A DNA stretch of 64,000 bases, taken from the NCBI RefSeq assembly GCF_047948215.1, contig NC_134457.1:82983398-83047397 (forward strand), written 5' to 3'. The number at the start of each line of letters is the position of its first letter. Position 1 is the first letter of the stretch. Under the pieces are notes generated by a model, which was given only the letters and a program-made list of their open reading frames with translations, ran no database searches and was not told where the DNA came from. The translations under genes and the position numbers were made by a program. Below are positions 47,301 through 59,696 of the stretch, piece by piece. The DNA comes from Lycorma delicatula (Eukaryota > Arthropoda > Insecta > Hemiptera > Fulgoridae).

Positions 47301-49069
47301 TGAAATTACAAAGTACCGGTTGAATGTTTCAAAAAACATTTTAAACATTAAATCATGTTATTTATTCTGAAAAACGTTAATAATTACGCCGTTAAAGAAA
47401 ATTGTATAAAAACAAAAGATAAGTCTGTTCTTTTGCATTTCTTTGATTGACGTGTGTGCCTATTTAGTTAATAAATTTCAGCTTGCAACTTAAAAAGTTT
47501 ATCGACTGTACATCACATGTTGTCAGGGTTTACCGACACGAAAAACGAAGAAAACGTAAATTCTACCTGTAATTAAAAATAATGGGTTAAATGTGAAAGG
47601 TTACTGATGAAAGTTTTAATAGCAGCGATCCTAACTGTTGTCTCTTGGATCTCCAAAGGTCAGTAGAGTTCGCGTTAGGAGCTCTAATTTAGAAGGTAGT
47701 AGTAAAGAAATCATAAATTTTCTGACCAGATAACATTTGCTGAAGTTAACAAAATGCATAGTACGTAGTGTAGGAAAGTTGAGCCACAAGTCTTGGCCTA
47801 TATTTTGGATAAATAAGCGATTGTCAGCGCGTCAAATTGGGTTTAAACCACAGTTTCCGTATTTACGTAGTAGTTGTTTTATAGAATTTCAGTGTTAATA
47901 CTACACTTAAAAACATAAACTGTTAAAATTTAATTAACAATGAGCATTTACATGGGAAATACATAGGTAAATGATGAATGGAGTCGTTTCAGTTCCCACG
48001 AGCGAAATAGTTTAGGTGGGCGGTCGGTTATCTTACAAGAATAAGAAGAAAAATAACAAATGTGTTAACGTGGGTGAGGGTTTGGTTTGTGGTTGTAGAA
48101 AATACGACGATTGATAGATTGTTTTAAAATAACCAATTTTTGTAATTTGTTGTTTTTTTTTTTACCATCATTATGTTTAGTAACTGTAAAATATATGTTT
48201 AGTACACACTTTCAACGTCAATCGTACGATGTTGCGTTCAAATTAATGAGAAATGAGGTTTTTTTTGACAGTATATCAAATTATAATTTCCCTACTGTTA
48301 TTTGGAACTATTTATTATATGCTTTGGCTATGTTAAATAAAAATTCATTATATGCTGCGAGTGCGCAGAGAGAGAGAGTGAGAGACAGGCAGTCAGTCAT
48401 TCATTATATAGGGGGTCCAAGCGGAGGGGTTGTTGTATAAACTTCAGGGACTAATTCTGGACATCAAAATAAAACATTTCATGTGAAATTTCCTAACTGG
48501 CTTCATTTCTCTTCTGTCGCCATTTATCTTGTGGACGGATTGAGAAATTTAATAACATTTGGTGTACATGTACCTATCTACAGACAGATTAAATAAATTC
48601 TTACATTTGCAAAATAAGTATGAAAATTTTACCTTTTAAGTTAACTTTTTTAATCATTAATACTCCGTAAATATTATTTTTATCGAGTTATGTTTTATTA
48701 AATAAAACAGTAAGACTTTTATTGTGAAAAGACTGTAATTCGCTTTTTCAAGTCGTTTTAAACAGCTGAAGTACGGCTGAAATTGTTAAAGCGGATCGTA
48801 AAAATTAGACCAAGGTTATTCTTCCTTTTCTTTGAACTGTTCATAATAATTAGTAATAATAGAAATTGTTATTATCGATTCGATTAGTGAAGAAAATAAA
48901 AACAGCAAAAATTGTGAGACTGCTTAAGTTTTGCGACCTACTTTAACAATTTCAGCTGTTTATAAACAGATTTAAACAATTGGGTTTTATTTTATTCACA
49001 GTAAAATAAAAGCACTTTATCTGTTAAATAGTAACTCGAGAAAAGTTATTTTTACAGAAACGTTGATGA
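47301..49069. repeat. Intergenic with one spaced inverted repeat
   Basis: At 48755-48793 (GTTTTAAACAGCTGAA...GGCTGAAATTGTTAAAG) and 48938-48967 (CTTTAACAATTTCAGCTGTT) lies an imperfect inverted repeat around a ~145-base loop. A short GA-rich run is at 48368-48390. No gene is supported. Confidence 0.5.
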
Positions 49070-49375
49070 TTAAAAAGTTTTAATTACTGCCATTTTGGGA
49101 TTTCTAAAGGTAAAGTTTTGAAGTTTATTTATTTTATAGAAGATGTTAGGCACATTTACATCAAATTTCATCAAAATACCTCGATTCTTTCTTAAGCTAT
49201 AACATTTTTGTGTTAAAAAAAAGGTTGTGATTGAGAAATTGAAGCAAGATAGGGCATTTGTCCTCAACAAAAAAAAAAGGTCATGAGGACAAATGCCCTC
49301 ATGACCTTTTTTTTTGATCTCCTGGATCAGTCCTTAAATTTGGCCATCATCTCCCGGAGCACTCTGTATATAAAT
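49070..49375 (-). mobile_element. Probable end of a DNA element with nested hairpins
   Basis: The block GATCTCCTGGATCAGTCC, GGCCATCATCTCCCGGAGCA and CTCTGTATA at 49316-49371 has the look of a DNA-transposon terminus next to a TA. Inward of it are two overlapping perfect inverted repeats: 49270-49288 with 49297-49315 (19 bp, loop of 8), and 49251-49266 with 49284-49299 (16 bp, loop of 17). They share bases, so only one can form at a time. No transposase is recognised; the other end of the element is unknown. Confidence 0.45.
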
Positions 49376-50228
49376 ATATGTTCTTGTATTATAATATCCC
49401 CTTCTTATTATATGAAAGTATGATTGAAAATACATATTGAAGTTAATCAGTTTTATTTAATATAACTTAAATCGGCGCGGTGCAAGAGAGTGCTTTTTAA
49501 CGTTTGGTGTTATTTTTTTATCAGGTCGAGATGAAAGGCTGCTTCTATTATTTCTTTTTTATGTCTTAATCCAGGACAGTAATGTGTACTATTTCTGAAA
49601 TATTTCGAATCTCTGACGATAATGTTAATCGAGATGGTGTTATGCGAGTTCGCAGTTTTATCAACGTTGAATGTCTGCTTTACTCGGACCCAAAGTTTGG
49701 AGGGCCTATGTAGGTTTCAGTTTAAAAAAGTGCATCATTAAAAAAAAAAACTTTGAATTAAAGAAAAATCGGGTGCTTTGCTTTGACTCAAAAATAATTT
49801 TTACAATTTATATTATTGGAAATTTGGCCTAATTATCATAACTTCAAAATTATTTTATCGTTAGGTGTTTCTATATTTTTTGTAAACAGTAATTCATTAT
49901 CTTCATTATGAAGATTACTTTTTCATTCCAAAAAGTAACATTTTTGTAAAGAATCCAATTCGAAAGGTTAAAAAATTAAAGTTGTTATTAATTTAATATT
50001 ACCTACCACGTGAAAAATTCTTTTTACGTTATTTGTATTGTGATCTATCCATTTAATAGCTGTCATCTGTATTGTCTGTGGTCATTTATGTTGATACTTG
50101 TAATGTGTAATCGACTATTTTGTCAATGAAAGTAAATACGCAATATTGACTGTATAAGTTTAGACCGTATAGATAGATGTAGATGTACCGTACACGTATA
50201 TATCTGCCGTAGCACGTCCTTGAGTCCG

Positions 50229-50518
50229 ACTCACACTAGGTTTGCCTAGTGGTTGAACTCGTCATCGCAAATCAGCTGATTTCGAAGCCGAGAGTTCTAA
50301 GGTTTAAATCCTAGTAAAGGTAAACTTTTATACGGATTTGAATACTACATCGTGGATAGCGGTGTTCTTTGGTGGTTGGATTTCAGTTAACAACACATTT
50401 CAAAAAAGGTCGACCTGAGACTGTACAAGACTACACTTCATTTACATTTATATATATCTATTATCCTCATTCATCCTCTGAAGTAATATCTTACCTGAGG
50501 CTAAACTGAAAAAGGCAG
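50229..50518 (+). mobile_element. SINE family A, copy 3 (older)
   Basis: Full-length family A element with more substitutions: GCCTAGTGGTTGAAC (A-box region) and GTTTAAATCCTAG (B box, G-to-A/C-to-T damaged), then GGTGTTCTTTGGTGGTTG and CCTCATTCATCCTCTGAAG. Flanking direct repeats GTCCTTGAGTCCG (50216-50228) and GTCCTCGAGTCAG (50519-50531) differ at two positions, consistent with greater age than copy 2. From 49376 to 50215 nothing else is supported. Confidence 0.88.
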
Positions 50519-52402
<1,884 letters not shown>

Positions 52403-52789
52403 AATTATAGTTTACTATTAAACCGTAAAAAATTACAATCTTTTTTTAACATACCAATTGTGGATTTCTTGTCGACATAATAGAACTTTTATAGAAGCAC
52501 AGTTCTTCGGCGCCATTGTAAGCGTTCGGAAATATGTTGGTTAAGTTCAGACTCAGCAGTGAATTAATTTGAATCCTAGTCATCACAGATGAGTGGGACT
52601 AAAAAAAATTCCAGTTTTTATACTTTCTTTGTAGACCGAACTAACCGCCGGACCCTTGTCCAGTATATGGGAGTAAATTCGACTGCATGTACCTTGGCTT
52701 TACCCTTCATCTAAAACAGTTCTGGATTTCTGATAACATGGTCAGTTTTAAACCTCAAGTAATAAAAAATAACGTATGTTCACCGGGTC

Positions 52790-53030
52790 AGCCGATTGAG
52801 GTTCGTTGGGATAGGGGTGGCTGTAATCGCATTGGGCAGGCAGGAAGGTTACACACTCTCATACCTTGTTTGACAGTGCTTCCCGGTTTGTTTCATCTCT
52901 CAACTTGGATGATGGTCTTTTCCTTGCGCCTCTACAAACCAGATCCAAGCCGGGCAATATATAGTTCCGAAGTAGGTCAATTCTTTGCGGTCAGTTACCT
53001 GACGGTAGTGCAGCTTCGATTTGCATGTTT
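52790..53030 (-). pseudogene. Possible R2-like reverse-transcriptase scrap
   Basis: Minus strand reads QIEAALPSGN-PQRIDLLRN, then YILPGLDLVCRGARKRPSSK and LRDETNRE. In R2-clade proteins a [KP]PQQRxxLLRxxLLPxL segment followed by a basic L-D-xx-R stretch stands just after the RT thumb, and the resemblance is to that block only. No RT catalytic box or zinc finger is visible, so this is a tentative call; the GC content is raised across 52750-53420. Confidence 0.3.
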
Positions 53031-53638
53031 GAGTCAACTGGTGACAATATAAATTTTAACAGCTCCCGTCAAAAATCCGTTGCTTTCGGCGTCAAACCTC
53101 TCTTGAAGAAAGAAGACAATTCTTCTCAATTCTTGGAAGACAATTCTTGGAAGGAAATTCTGAGTGAATGTTGTATAACTGGGAATGCCGGTGGATGAAC
53201 AGGATGAAATATTGTTCCTCAGGGTTGTGTGTAGCAAGAGGATAGTCTGAAACCTACCGAGGTGACAACAGACATCAGATATAGTTCTGTCAAAGAACGC
53301 CGATGACAGCTCTTGAAGTTAGGTTGGTGATTGTGTGTTCACATCATAATGAATCGGGGATTACGTGAAATGATAAGAGCCCCTTGGGCTAGGTGCGTGT
53401 TCTTTATCGTTTGGCATATTTTAAAAGCTGGGTGAGCTCGCAATTTCATTTTCAGCCCTCTACAGAGGTTTTTATATCGTTGAAACTGTGTGGAATAAAT
53501 AGCCGTGAAAAAATTATTTTTATTTGAAATTGTTATAATGATAAAATATTCTAATTCAAGTATACAAAAAAAAGGAAATTATTTATTTGTATAATAAAAT
53601 ATATTATATTAAATTACATTTATATATGTATATATATA

Positions 53639-54607
53639 CTAGCTCTACCAGCCACGCTTCGCTGTGGCACATTGTGGTTGCATGGATGAGAAATGAGAAA
53701 CAAAACAAAACATACGTTTCATAGAAGTTTAATTTTGCAATACTTGTGGATATACAATATTTTTTGTTTTTCCATTGTCTGCATAGATATGCCGACTCGG
53801 GAACACGCAACATACAGTTGCCCATGTGAGAAGCAATCCACATCAAATGAAGCAATCGCAGCTCGGGTGGGTGCTGGCATTCCCAATTGACTAAGAACTT
53901 TATTTGCAATAGCTAAGCACTTGTCTTCAATATTTATCAATGCTTCGTTGTAAATGCCTTCTGTAAATTCCATGGTCATATTGGTATTTTCTAGGCGTAC
54001 TCTATGCAAAATATCCTCAGCCATATGCGATCGATATCTTTCCCATAACTCTGTGGGAGATGAAGGGAAGCAAGCGGTCAATATAATTGCGAATAATGCG
54101 CGAATTTGGTTTGGATGTGCAGTGTTGCACGCGTCATTAATATATATATCCCACTGTTGGTAGTTTTCTAATAAATTCAGAGCTTGGTGAAAGGCGCAGC
54201 TCAATCACGACACGATCACACAAAAGTACCTCGATTAAAGTGAATATTTAATTCAGATTGTATAATAATCTGAATCAGAAGCAAAGTGGATACGTTTTTT
54301 TTTTTGTTTTGTTAGTAAACAATGTAATTGGGAACAGGTATTGTTTCACATGTGACTGCGGTTGTCGTTAGCTAGTATGGCGAGTGTTCCCCTCGCTTCC
54401 GGCAGATGGCGCGGTTACTGGTACACAGCTGACCGTTAAAAAAACTGTTTTCTCGCGGTCGCGAGTATGTGACTGATGCGAAAAATAGATAAAAACAATC
54501 TTTGATGCGGATTATATATCGTGCTAAAATTTGTGCTCAATTGGTGCAGAAAATGTTCTGTTTTTGAAGCATACACAAACGAACTTAACATTTTTTATAT
54601 ATAAAGA
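53639..54607 (-). mobile_element. Helitron deletion derivative with both termini
   Basis: On the minus strand the element starts TCTTTATATATAAAA (5' TC at 54607-54606, preceded by host A) and ends GCTGGTAGAGCTAG (CTAG at 53642-53639, followed by host T), with an imperfect GC-rich hairpin GCCACAGCGAAGCGTGGC (53651-53668) just before the end. TC start, CTRR end, terminal hairpin and A|T insertion site are the hallmarks of rolling-circle Helitrons. At 969 bases it is far below the size of an autonomous element. Confidence 0.85.
53719..54204 (-). pseudogene. Helitron Rep/helicase, Pif1-like helicase remnant
   Basis: A 161-codon minus-strand frame with two blocks of Helitron helicase fused. Residues ~1-115 show ALNLLENYQQWDIYINDACN, IRALFAIILTACFPSSPTEL-WERYRSHMAEDIL and INIEDKCLAIANKVLSQLG. 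After PAPTRA the sequence jumps to SFDVDCFSHGQLYVACSRVG, the Pif1-family C-terminal motif (FxHGQLYVAxSR). Everything between (helicase motifs Ia to V) is deleted, yet the frame is kept. The N-terminal HUH endonuclease is also absent. Confidence 0.82.
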
Positions 54608-54729
54608 TTTGTGGGCTGCGAAAAAAAGCCCGTAAGTCGTGCTTAAAAAACACATCATTTTAAATGCTTACAAAAGCAGAGTAATGCTTACAAATTACAG
54701 AATAGTCAAACGGCGTTGATTTCAGATGT

Positions 54730-55045
54730 TAATAAACTGCAAACGTAAGTAGAAGTTGTGCTGCTTCAGTGTACAACGTGATTCTTGAGTATGAATCTAC
54801 TAATGAATTACGGTCTCCAAAGAAAACAAAACCCCGCGGGTCAATTGAGAAAAAGGTGAGATTTTGATAAAAACGCGATTCGTAAAAAAATTATACGAAT
54901 TTGAATTATTTAGAAATAGTTTAGCGGTGTATTATGTCCTTTGGAAGAGAATTCGGTTACTGTGTTCAACAACGCTTCTTATCATTAAACGAAAAGAATT
55001 TTAGCCGTGTTATAGAAAAACAATGATATCAAAATGTGGCTTAGT
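54730..55045 (+). pseudogene. N-terminal scrap of a DDE-type transposase
   Basis: Plus-strand frame pieces CASVYNVILEYESTNELRSP, KKTKPRGSIEKKV and FDKNAIRKKIYEFELF match the order of the N-terminal, DNA-binding region of a widespread insect DDE transposase (SVYNVIxEYKxTN...SPKKTK, then FDKNAIRxKxHxF). The catalytic domain is not found. The assignment is from remembered family pattern and the subfamily is not certain. Confidence 0.4.
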
Positions 55046-55187
55046 TCAAAAGGAATAATTTTTGAAGAGATTTAAGTTAATATTCAATCATTGCAAAGGG
55101 TATTAAAAGTAATTATAGTCCGTATAAAATTGGTTTGGCACACAACGCCATATTGGTGTTTTTATTCGGCTCCTACCGAATACGTTT

Positions 55188-55345
55188 GCCGGCCTCCGTG
55201 GCGCGAGTGGTAACGTCTCGGACTTTAATTCGGTGGTTCCGAGTTGGAATGCCGGTCAGGCATGGCATTTTCATACGCTATAAAACATTCATATCATCAT
55301 CTGAAGCAATGCATAACGGTGGTTTCGGAGGTTAGAAAAAAAATA
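55188..55345 (+). mobile_element. SINE family B, copy 2
   Basis: GCCGGCCTCCGTGGCGCGAG, GTGGTAACGTCTCGGAC, a damaged B box GAGTTGGAATGCC, GGTCAGGCATGGCATTTTCA, CATCATCTGAAGCAATG and an A-rich tail. Same family as 28250 and 58078. Confidence 0.88.
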
Positions 55346-55430
55346 AAATAAACGAATACTTAAGTTATGTGGTTTCAGTGTTACTATTTGTGAATTTTGT
55401 TCTTTGCTTTTACATAGTAAAGAACGCTAA

Positions 55431-55457
55431 ATGACCAAAAAACGATTGTTTGGTCAT
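55431..55457. repeat. Short hairpin
   Basis: ATGACCAAA and TTTGGTCAT form a 9-bp perfect stem around 9 bases; TTTTTTGGTCATT recurs about 30 bases downstream. No function evident. Confidence 0.5.
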
Positions 55458-55639
55458 ATATATGTAAAAAAATAACCTAACGAAGGATTTTTTGGTCATT
55501 ATGTAGGGATATTATTTTTTGTGTATTTGGTTATTTCGACTTTTTTTGTTTGCATAGTCTTAAGTCTATCTGGGCTATAAGAAAGTTGGGTGTTTTAATT
55601 TATTTACTGTAAGTCATCCTTCTTGGTGGCTTTTCTTTT

Positions 55640-56041
55640 TGTTTTGGTGGTTTTTTTGTTTAATAAAATACAGATGTTTTAGCTGTTAAATATAATTCAA
55701 AGAAATCTGTTACTTAATCAGTTGTGATTTGCAGTTGTTTACATTGGCAACGGCCATACGGGCTCTTTGTGATTGGTCGTTGTGTTTGACAGCGACCATC
55801 TTGCATTGATCTGATTGGTTTTCCTTTGTTTACATTTCCATCTGATTTATTAGCTTCTTATTTATTAAAAAACTGAACAAATTAAAAATAGATAGATAGA
55901 TAGATAGATTTATTAAAAATAGATGAAAACAATCTTTGATGCGGGTTATATATCGTGCTAAAATTTGAGCTCAATCGGTGCAGAACATTTTGAGTTTTTG
56001 AAGCCGTACACAAACAAACTTCACATTTTTATATATATAGA
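55640..56041 (-). mobile_element. Second Helitron, 5' end region
   Basis: Minus-strand sequence from TCTATATATATAAAAATGTG (TC at 56041-56040, host A before it) through about 55919 is nearly the same as the 5' end of the Helitron at 54487-54607 (GTTTGTGTACGGCTTCAAAA, CACCGATTGAGCTCAAATTT, AGCACGATATATAACCCGCA). Beyond that the two differ. A (GATA)n run interrupts it at 55890-55910. The 3' CTAG end was not found, and the low-coordinate limit is a guess. Confidence 0.65.
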
Positions 56042-58077
56042 TATATAGAATTATTATATTATATAAATGTAATAAGATATTACAAAAACTATGTTGTTTG
56101 TGTTTCGTTAACCCTCCAAACGCCAAGGTGGCACCTTCTACCGATAAAAATACGAATTTGATTTAGTACTACGACCTAGTTGACAGATGAACCAATCACA
56201 GTTAAAACATTTCATACGGTAATTTTTGTGTTTTTAGATTTTGAAAGTAGGAAAATTTGGGACAGTAATTAGTATTTTTCCCTAGTCCCCTCACTAGAAA
56301 AGAATAATAATCTTTACATAAGCACCACCACCCCCTCCAATACGCCACAAATTGCGTGTTTGATGAGTTTTTAATTATTCAACTTAATTTTTCATTATCA
56401 GTACGTAATTAAATTAAATGTTTATATTTCATTAAGTGATATCATTATATAAAATGTCTTAATTACATCATGTAATGTGTGTGGGTTTACCAGAGGATAT
56501 TTACCTAATTGATTGAGTTGATTAGTCTGATCATGCATGACTATAATACACTTCCGATTTCGTGTTTTTATTGTGTGCTGGAAGGTATTTAAATTCCTGA
56601 AAAATCACAAAGGTAATTTTTGTTATCTCAAAGTTGCTGTGACCTTAAATTTAATCAGTGGTAAAAGGAAAATTTTATTAGTTATAAGTCTCGGTCATTA
56701 TGTTTTTTTTTTATATATTTGGGAGCGTTTCTGTGTTAGTAGTTTCTATGCATTAAAGTTACAGTGTAGTGTAATTTCATTGAGTGTTATGAAATTTCGT
56801 TATCTATAAATTATTATTTATGTCGGAGAATTCCTATTAGTAATAGAACAGCACTAGTAGTACAATTGTATTCGGTGTATGAAATAATCTAACGATCATG
56901 CTGGCTTATAATGTACTCATTTTTTTAAATTAACTGCCTCAGCATGACATATTTATAGCAAATTGTGGGCTAAAATTGCTGCTTTTAAAGCTGAAACTTC
57001 ATGTGAAAACTCGATTTAAACTTTGTTTAAAGCCGCCTCCGCATTAAAGTACTTAAACAATAATGTTTGAATTACAGATACTTACAGATACTGCTCTTGT
57101 TCTTTTAATCAAATCTAATGCATTTAAGTCGATTACATCTTTCTTTTCTGCCTTTTTTTCTTCTTCCATTTTTATGTAACCATTTTGCTTTTGCGTTATT
57201 CTCTGACTTCATTGTTATCTTAGTCGTTTATTTCATGTGCTTTATCTACAATATAATGTTGTTATTTTTATTTATTATTTCGTTAATTTTAGATCATTAA
57301 TGTATTTTTTGAATTGTTAATTTTAAAAATAGTTTATTTTACATATGAAATGTTTATGTCCGGTTGAAAAAAGATTTATTAATTAATGTTCCAGTTCATC
57401 AGTGAGAGTCACTCGAATATTTACACTCACAACGGCTATTGATTGACTTGTACTTCAATTTATCCCAGAATTTGGTTCTCTACTGAATCGAAAGATTATG
57501 CATAGTCGTCGCCAAGTAACGGCGAGCTTGGAGTGGTGACGATTACTATCCAACATAATAGCATCATGTTTATGCTACTAGGAGATGAATAATCATGGTG
57601 TGCCAATGTTTCAGAGAACAATAGTATAGCAGTGACGTGCGGTTTATCATCCAAGCACGCCGTTACGTAGCGGCTAATTTATATCGAATTTTTTCATTAC
57701 CGAAAGGGATCCGTTTACTTGTAGGTCTATTATTTATCCCAGTTTTTCTTACAGTTGTGATATGTATAACTCCTGAATTGGAAGAGGTTTCAGTGAAGTT
57801 TCTTTGGCAGCAACGGTGTCCTCTGTATACGCAGCCTCCGTAGTGAAAAGCGAAGATGTCATTTGTAGATCTGAATATTACCTGATCTCCTTGGTTTGTC
57901 GTGCTGATATTCGACTGAGTGAAAAGGACGACATTTCATTTTTCATTTTTCTTAGTAAGCGTCGCATAAGTTTCTTATTTTCTTGAAAATGACTCTCATT
58001 TTTGGGAACGTTTAGCGACTCACGCTATAGGTCTCTTACAACCTTTACGATTACGACATCTAATTTTTATACATTGC
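56042..58077. other. Intergenic, nothing supported
   Basis: Several 60-90 codon frames (56537-56809, 57118-57300, 57637-57986) are hydrophobic or basic and lack domains; the 57400-57990 stretch is slightly GC-richer without a recognisable product. Confidence 0.45.
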
Positions 58078-58236
58078 TGGTCTCCGTGGCGCAAGTGTTA
58101 GCGTCTCGGCCTTTCAACCGGAGGTCCCTGGTTCGAATCACAGTCAGGCATGGCATTTTCACACGCTACAAAAATCGTCATTCATTTCATCCCCTGAAGT
58201 AATACCTAACTGTAGTCCCGGAGGTTTAAAAAAAAA
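58078..58236 (+). mobile_element. SINE family B, copy 3
   Basis: CTGGTCTCCGTGGCGCAAG, GCGTCTCGGCCTTTCAACCG, a perfect B box GGTTCGAATC, AGTCAGGCATGGCATTTTCA, TCATCCCCTGAAGTAATACC and a run of A at the end. From 58237 to 59530 nothing else is recognised except the small palindromes at 59374-59415. Confidence 0.88.
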
Positions 58237-59373
58237 TTACACATACACCCACGATTGTAGCACGATCACATTATGTATTGTAGTTGCATAATTTGTTAGC
58301 TCGCAGTGCCTCAGATTAAAATCAGCCAAATAGTCTAATGACGATTTTCATAACAGCCGGGTTAAAGGTTGAATTACAGATATTTTCTCGGTTTATCGGT
58401 CAACATCAGTTAAAATATAGATTAATCCAGAAGAATCCTGCTAAACTTTACAGGCATTCCTCTGACTAAGTAATTAAAACCGTTCATATAATTTTGAATC
58501 CGGAAACGATTTGTTTTCGAATTACGGTAAGTCAAAAGTTTTCTGCCTTTTTTTTATCTATAAGGTTGAAAAATACAGTATTGCACATACGCGAACAGGT
58601 AATCTATACGATGCGGTTGAATTTATGATTTTTATTGAAATTTTACAATAAATAATTAAAATCCATTGGTTCCCTATGTTTTGTATTGAATATTTTTTTC
58701 GAAATTCCTGTGAAAAATCATTAACAATAGTCAAAAAATGTAACTTTTAACTAATCTTTTTTTTAATTACAAAAATTAAAGAAAAAATGAAAAAAAAAAA
58801 CACTGAACAATACTTAAATTATTTATAAACGGTCTGTATTTACATTTCAGCTCTGAGAATTACAAATGAGATTGTGTGTGTTTATCCAACATTTTTTGGT
58901 TCTCGATTTATTCGGCTGTTATCATGGTTCGTTATAAAAATTCATTTATATTCTCTCTGATTTCTGGTCATACATTAATGCTTTCATTTATCACAAAAAA
59001 AAAATAATAGAGAGAATTTTGATTGCGTGTACTGGTTGGCCACGCGTGTTACATCTTAGTCATTCGAAGGTTGGAAAATGTTCTATTTAGATGATGAATA
59101 ACAGCGATAAAATGAATATGGGTATTCTATCATGTTGGTAATACATATATGTTCATTTTAGTAGTGGGATATCCTTTTAAAAGTTGTGGTAGAACACTTT
59201 GAAGAAAGTTTAAGTTACCGTTACTTTTGGGTGTATCGCTGAAAATATTGAAAATATGAGTTTCGTTAAAAAAGATGGATCCGATAAGGACACTTATTGA
59301 GAAATACGTTAAAAATTATTTCAGTGTTGTAGAAGGATATTATTGTTTCAAAAACCTGTGTCTAAAAACACAC

Positions 59374-59415
59374 AAACTACTAGTAGTTTTTGGACTAAAA
59401 CTACTACTAGTTTTT
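59374..59415. repeat. Paired palindromes
   Basis: AAACTACTAGTAGTTT (59374-59389) is a perfect palindrome and is followed, 8 bases on, by AAACTACTACTAGTTT, so the two blocks can also pair with each other. Confidence 0.6.
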
Positions 59416-59529
59416 ATGCATAATCTTGTGTAAATTTTGGGGACGTGTAAAGAGTATTTACGAGAGTTGTACATTATTTTCAAACAAGAGATAAACATTA
59501 AAAATTAAAAAACACATCTAACAAAAAGT

Positions 59530-59696
59530 ATTACTCTTTAATATAGGATAATTAAAGAGCGTGCCGGTAACAATTTTGAATATTTTTGTATAAAGTATAA
59601 TTTTTTTAAGATTTAAAAACTTTTTTTAAACACACACACATGTATATATATATATATATATATATATTTATACAATGTATGACACTCCCGGTAATA
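59530..59696 (+). repeat. Dispersed repeat alpha, copy 2, left part
   Basis: Same order of blocks as 20556-20790 (CTCTTTAATATAGGATAATT AAAGAGCG, AC and TA repeats, GACACTCCCGGTAA). Interrupted at 59695-59696 (TA) by the mariner-type element and continued from 61010. Confidence 0.8.
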
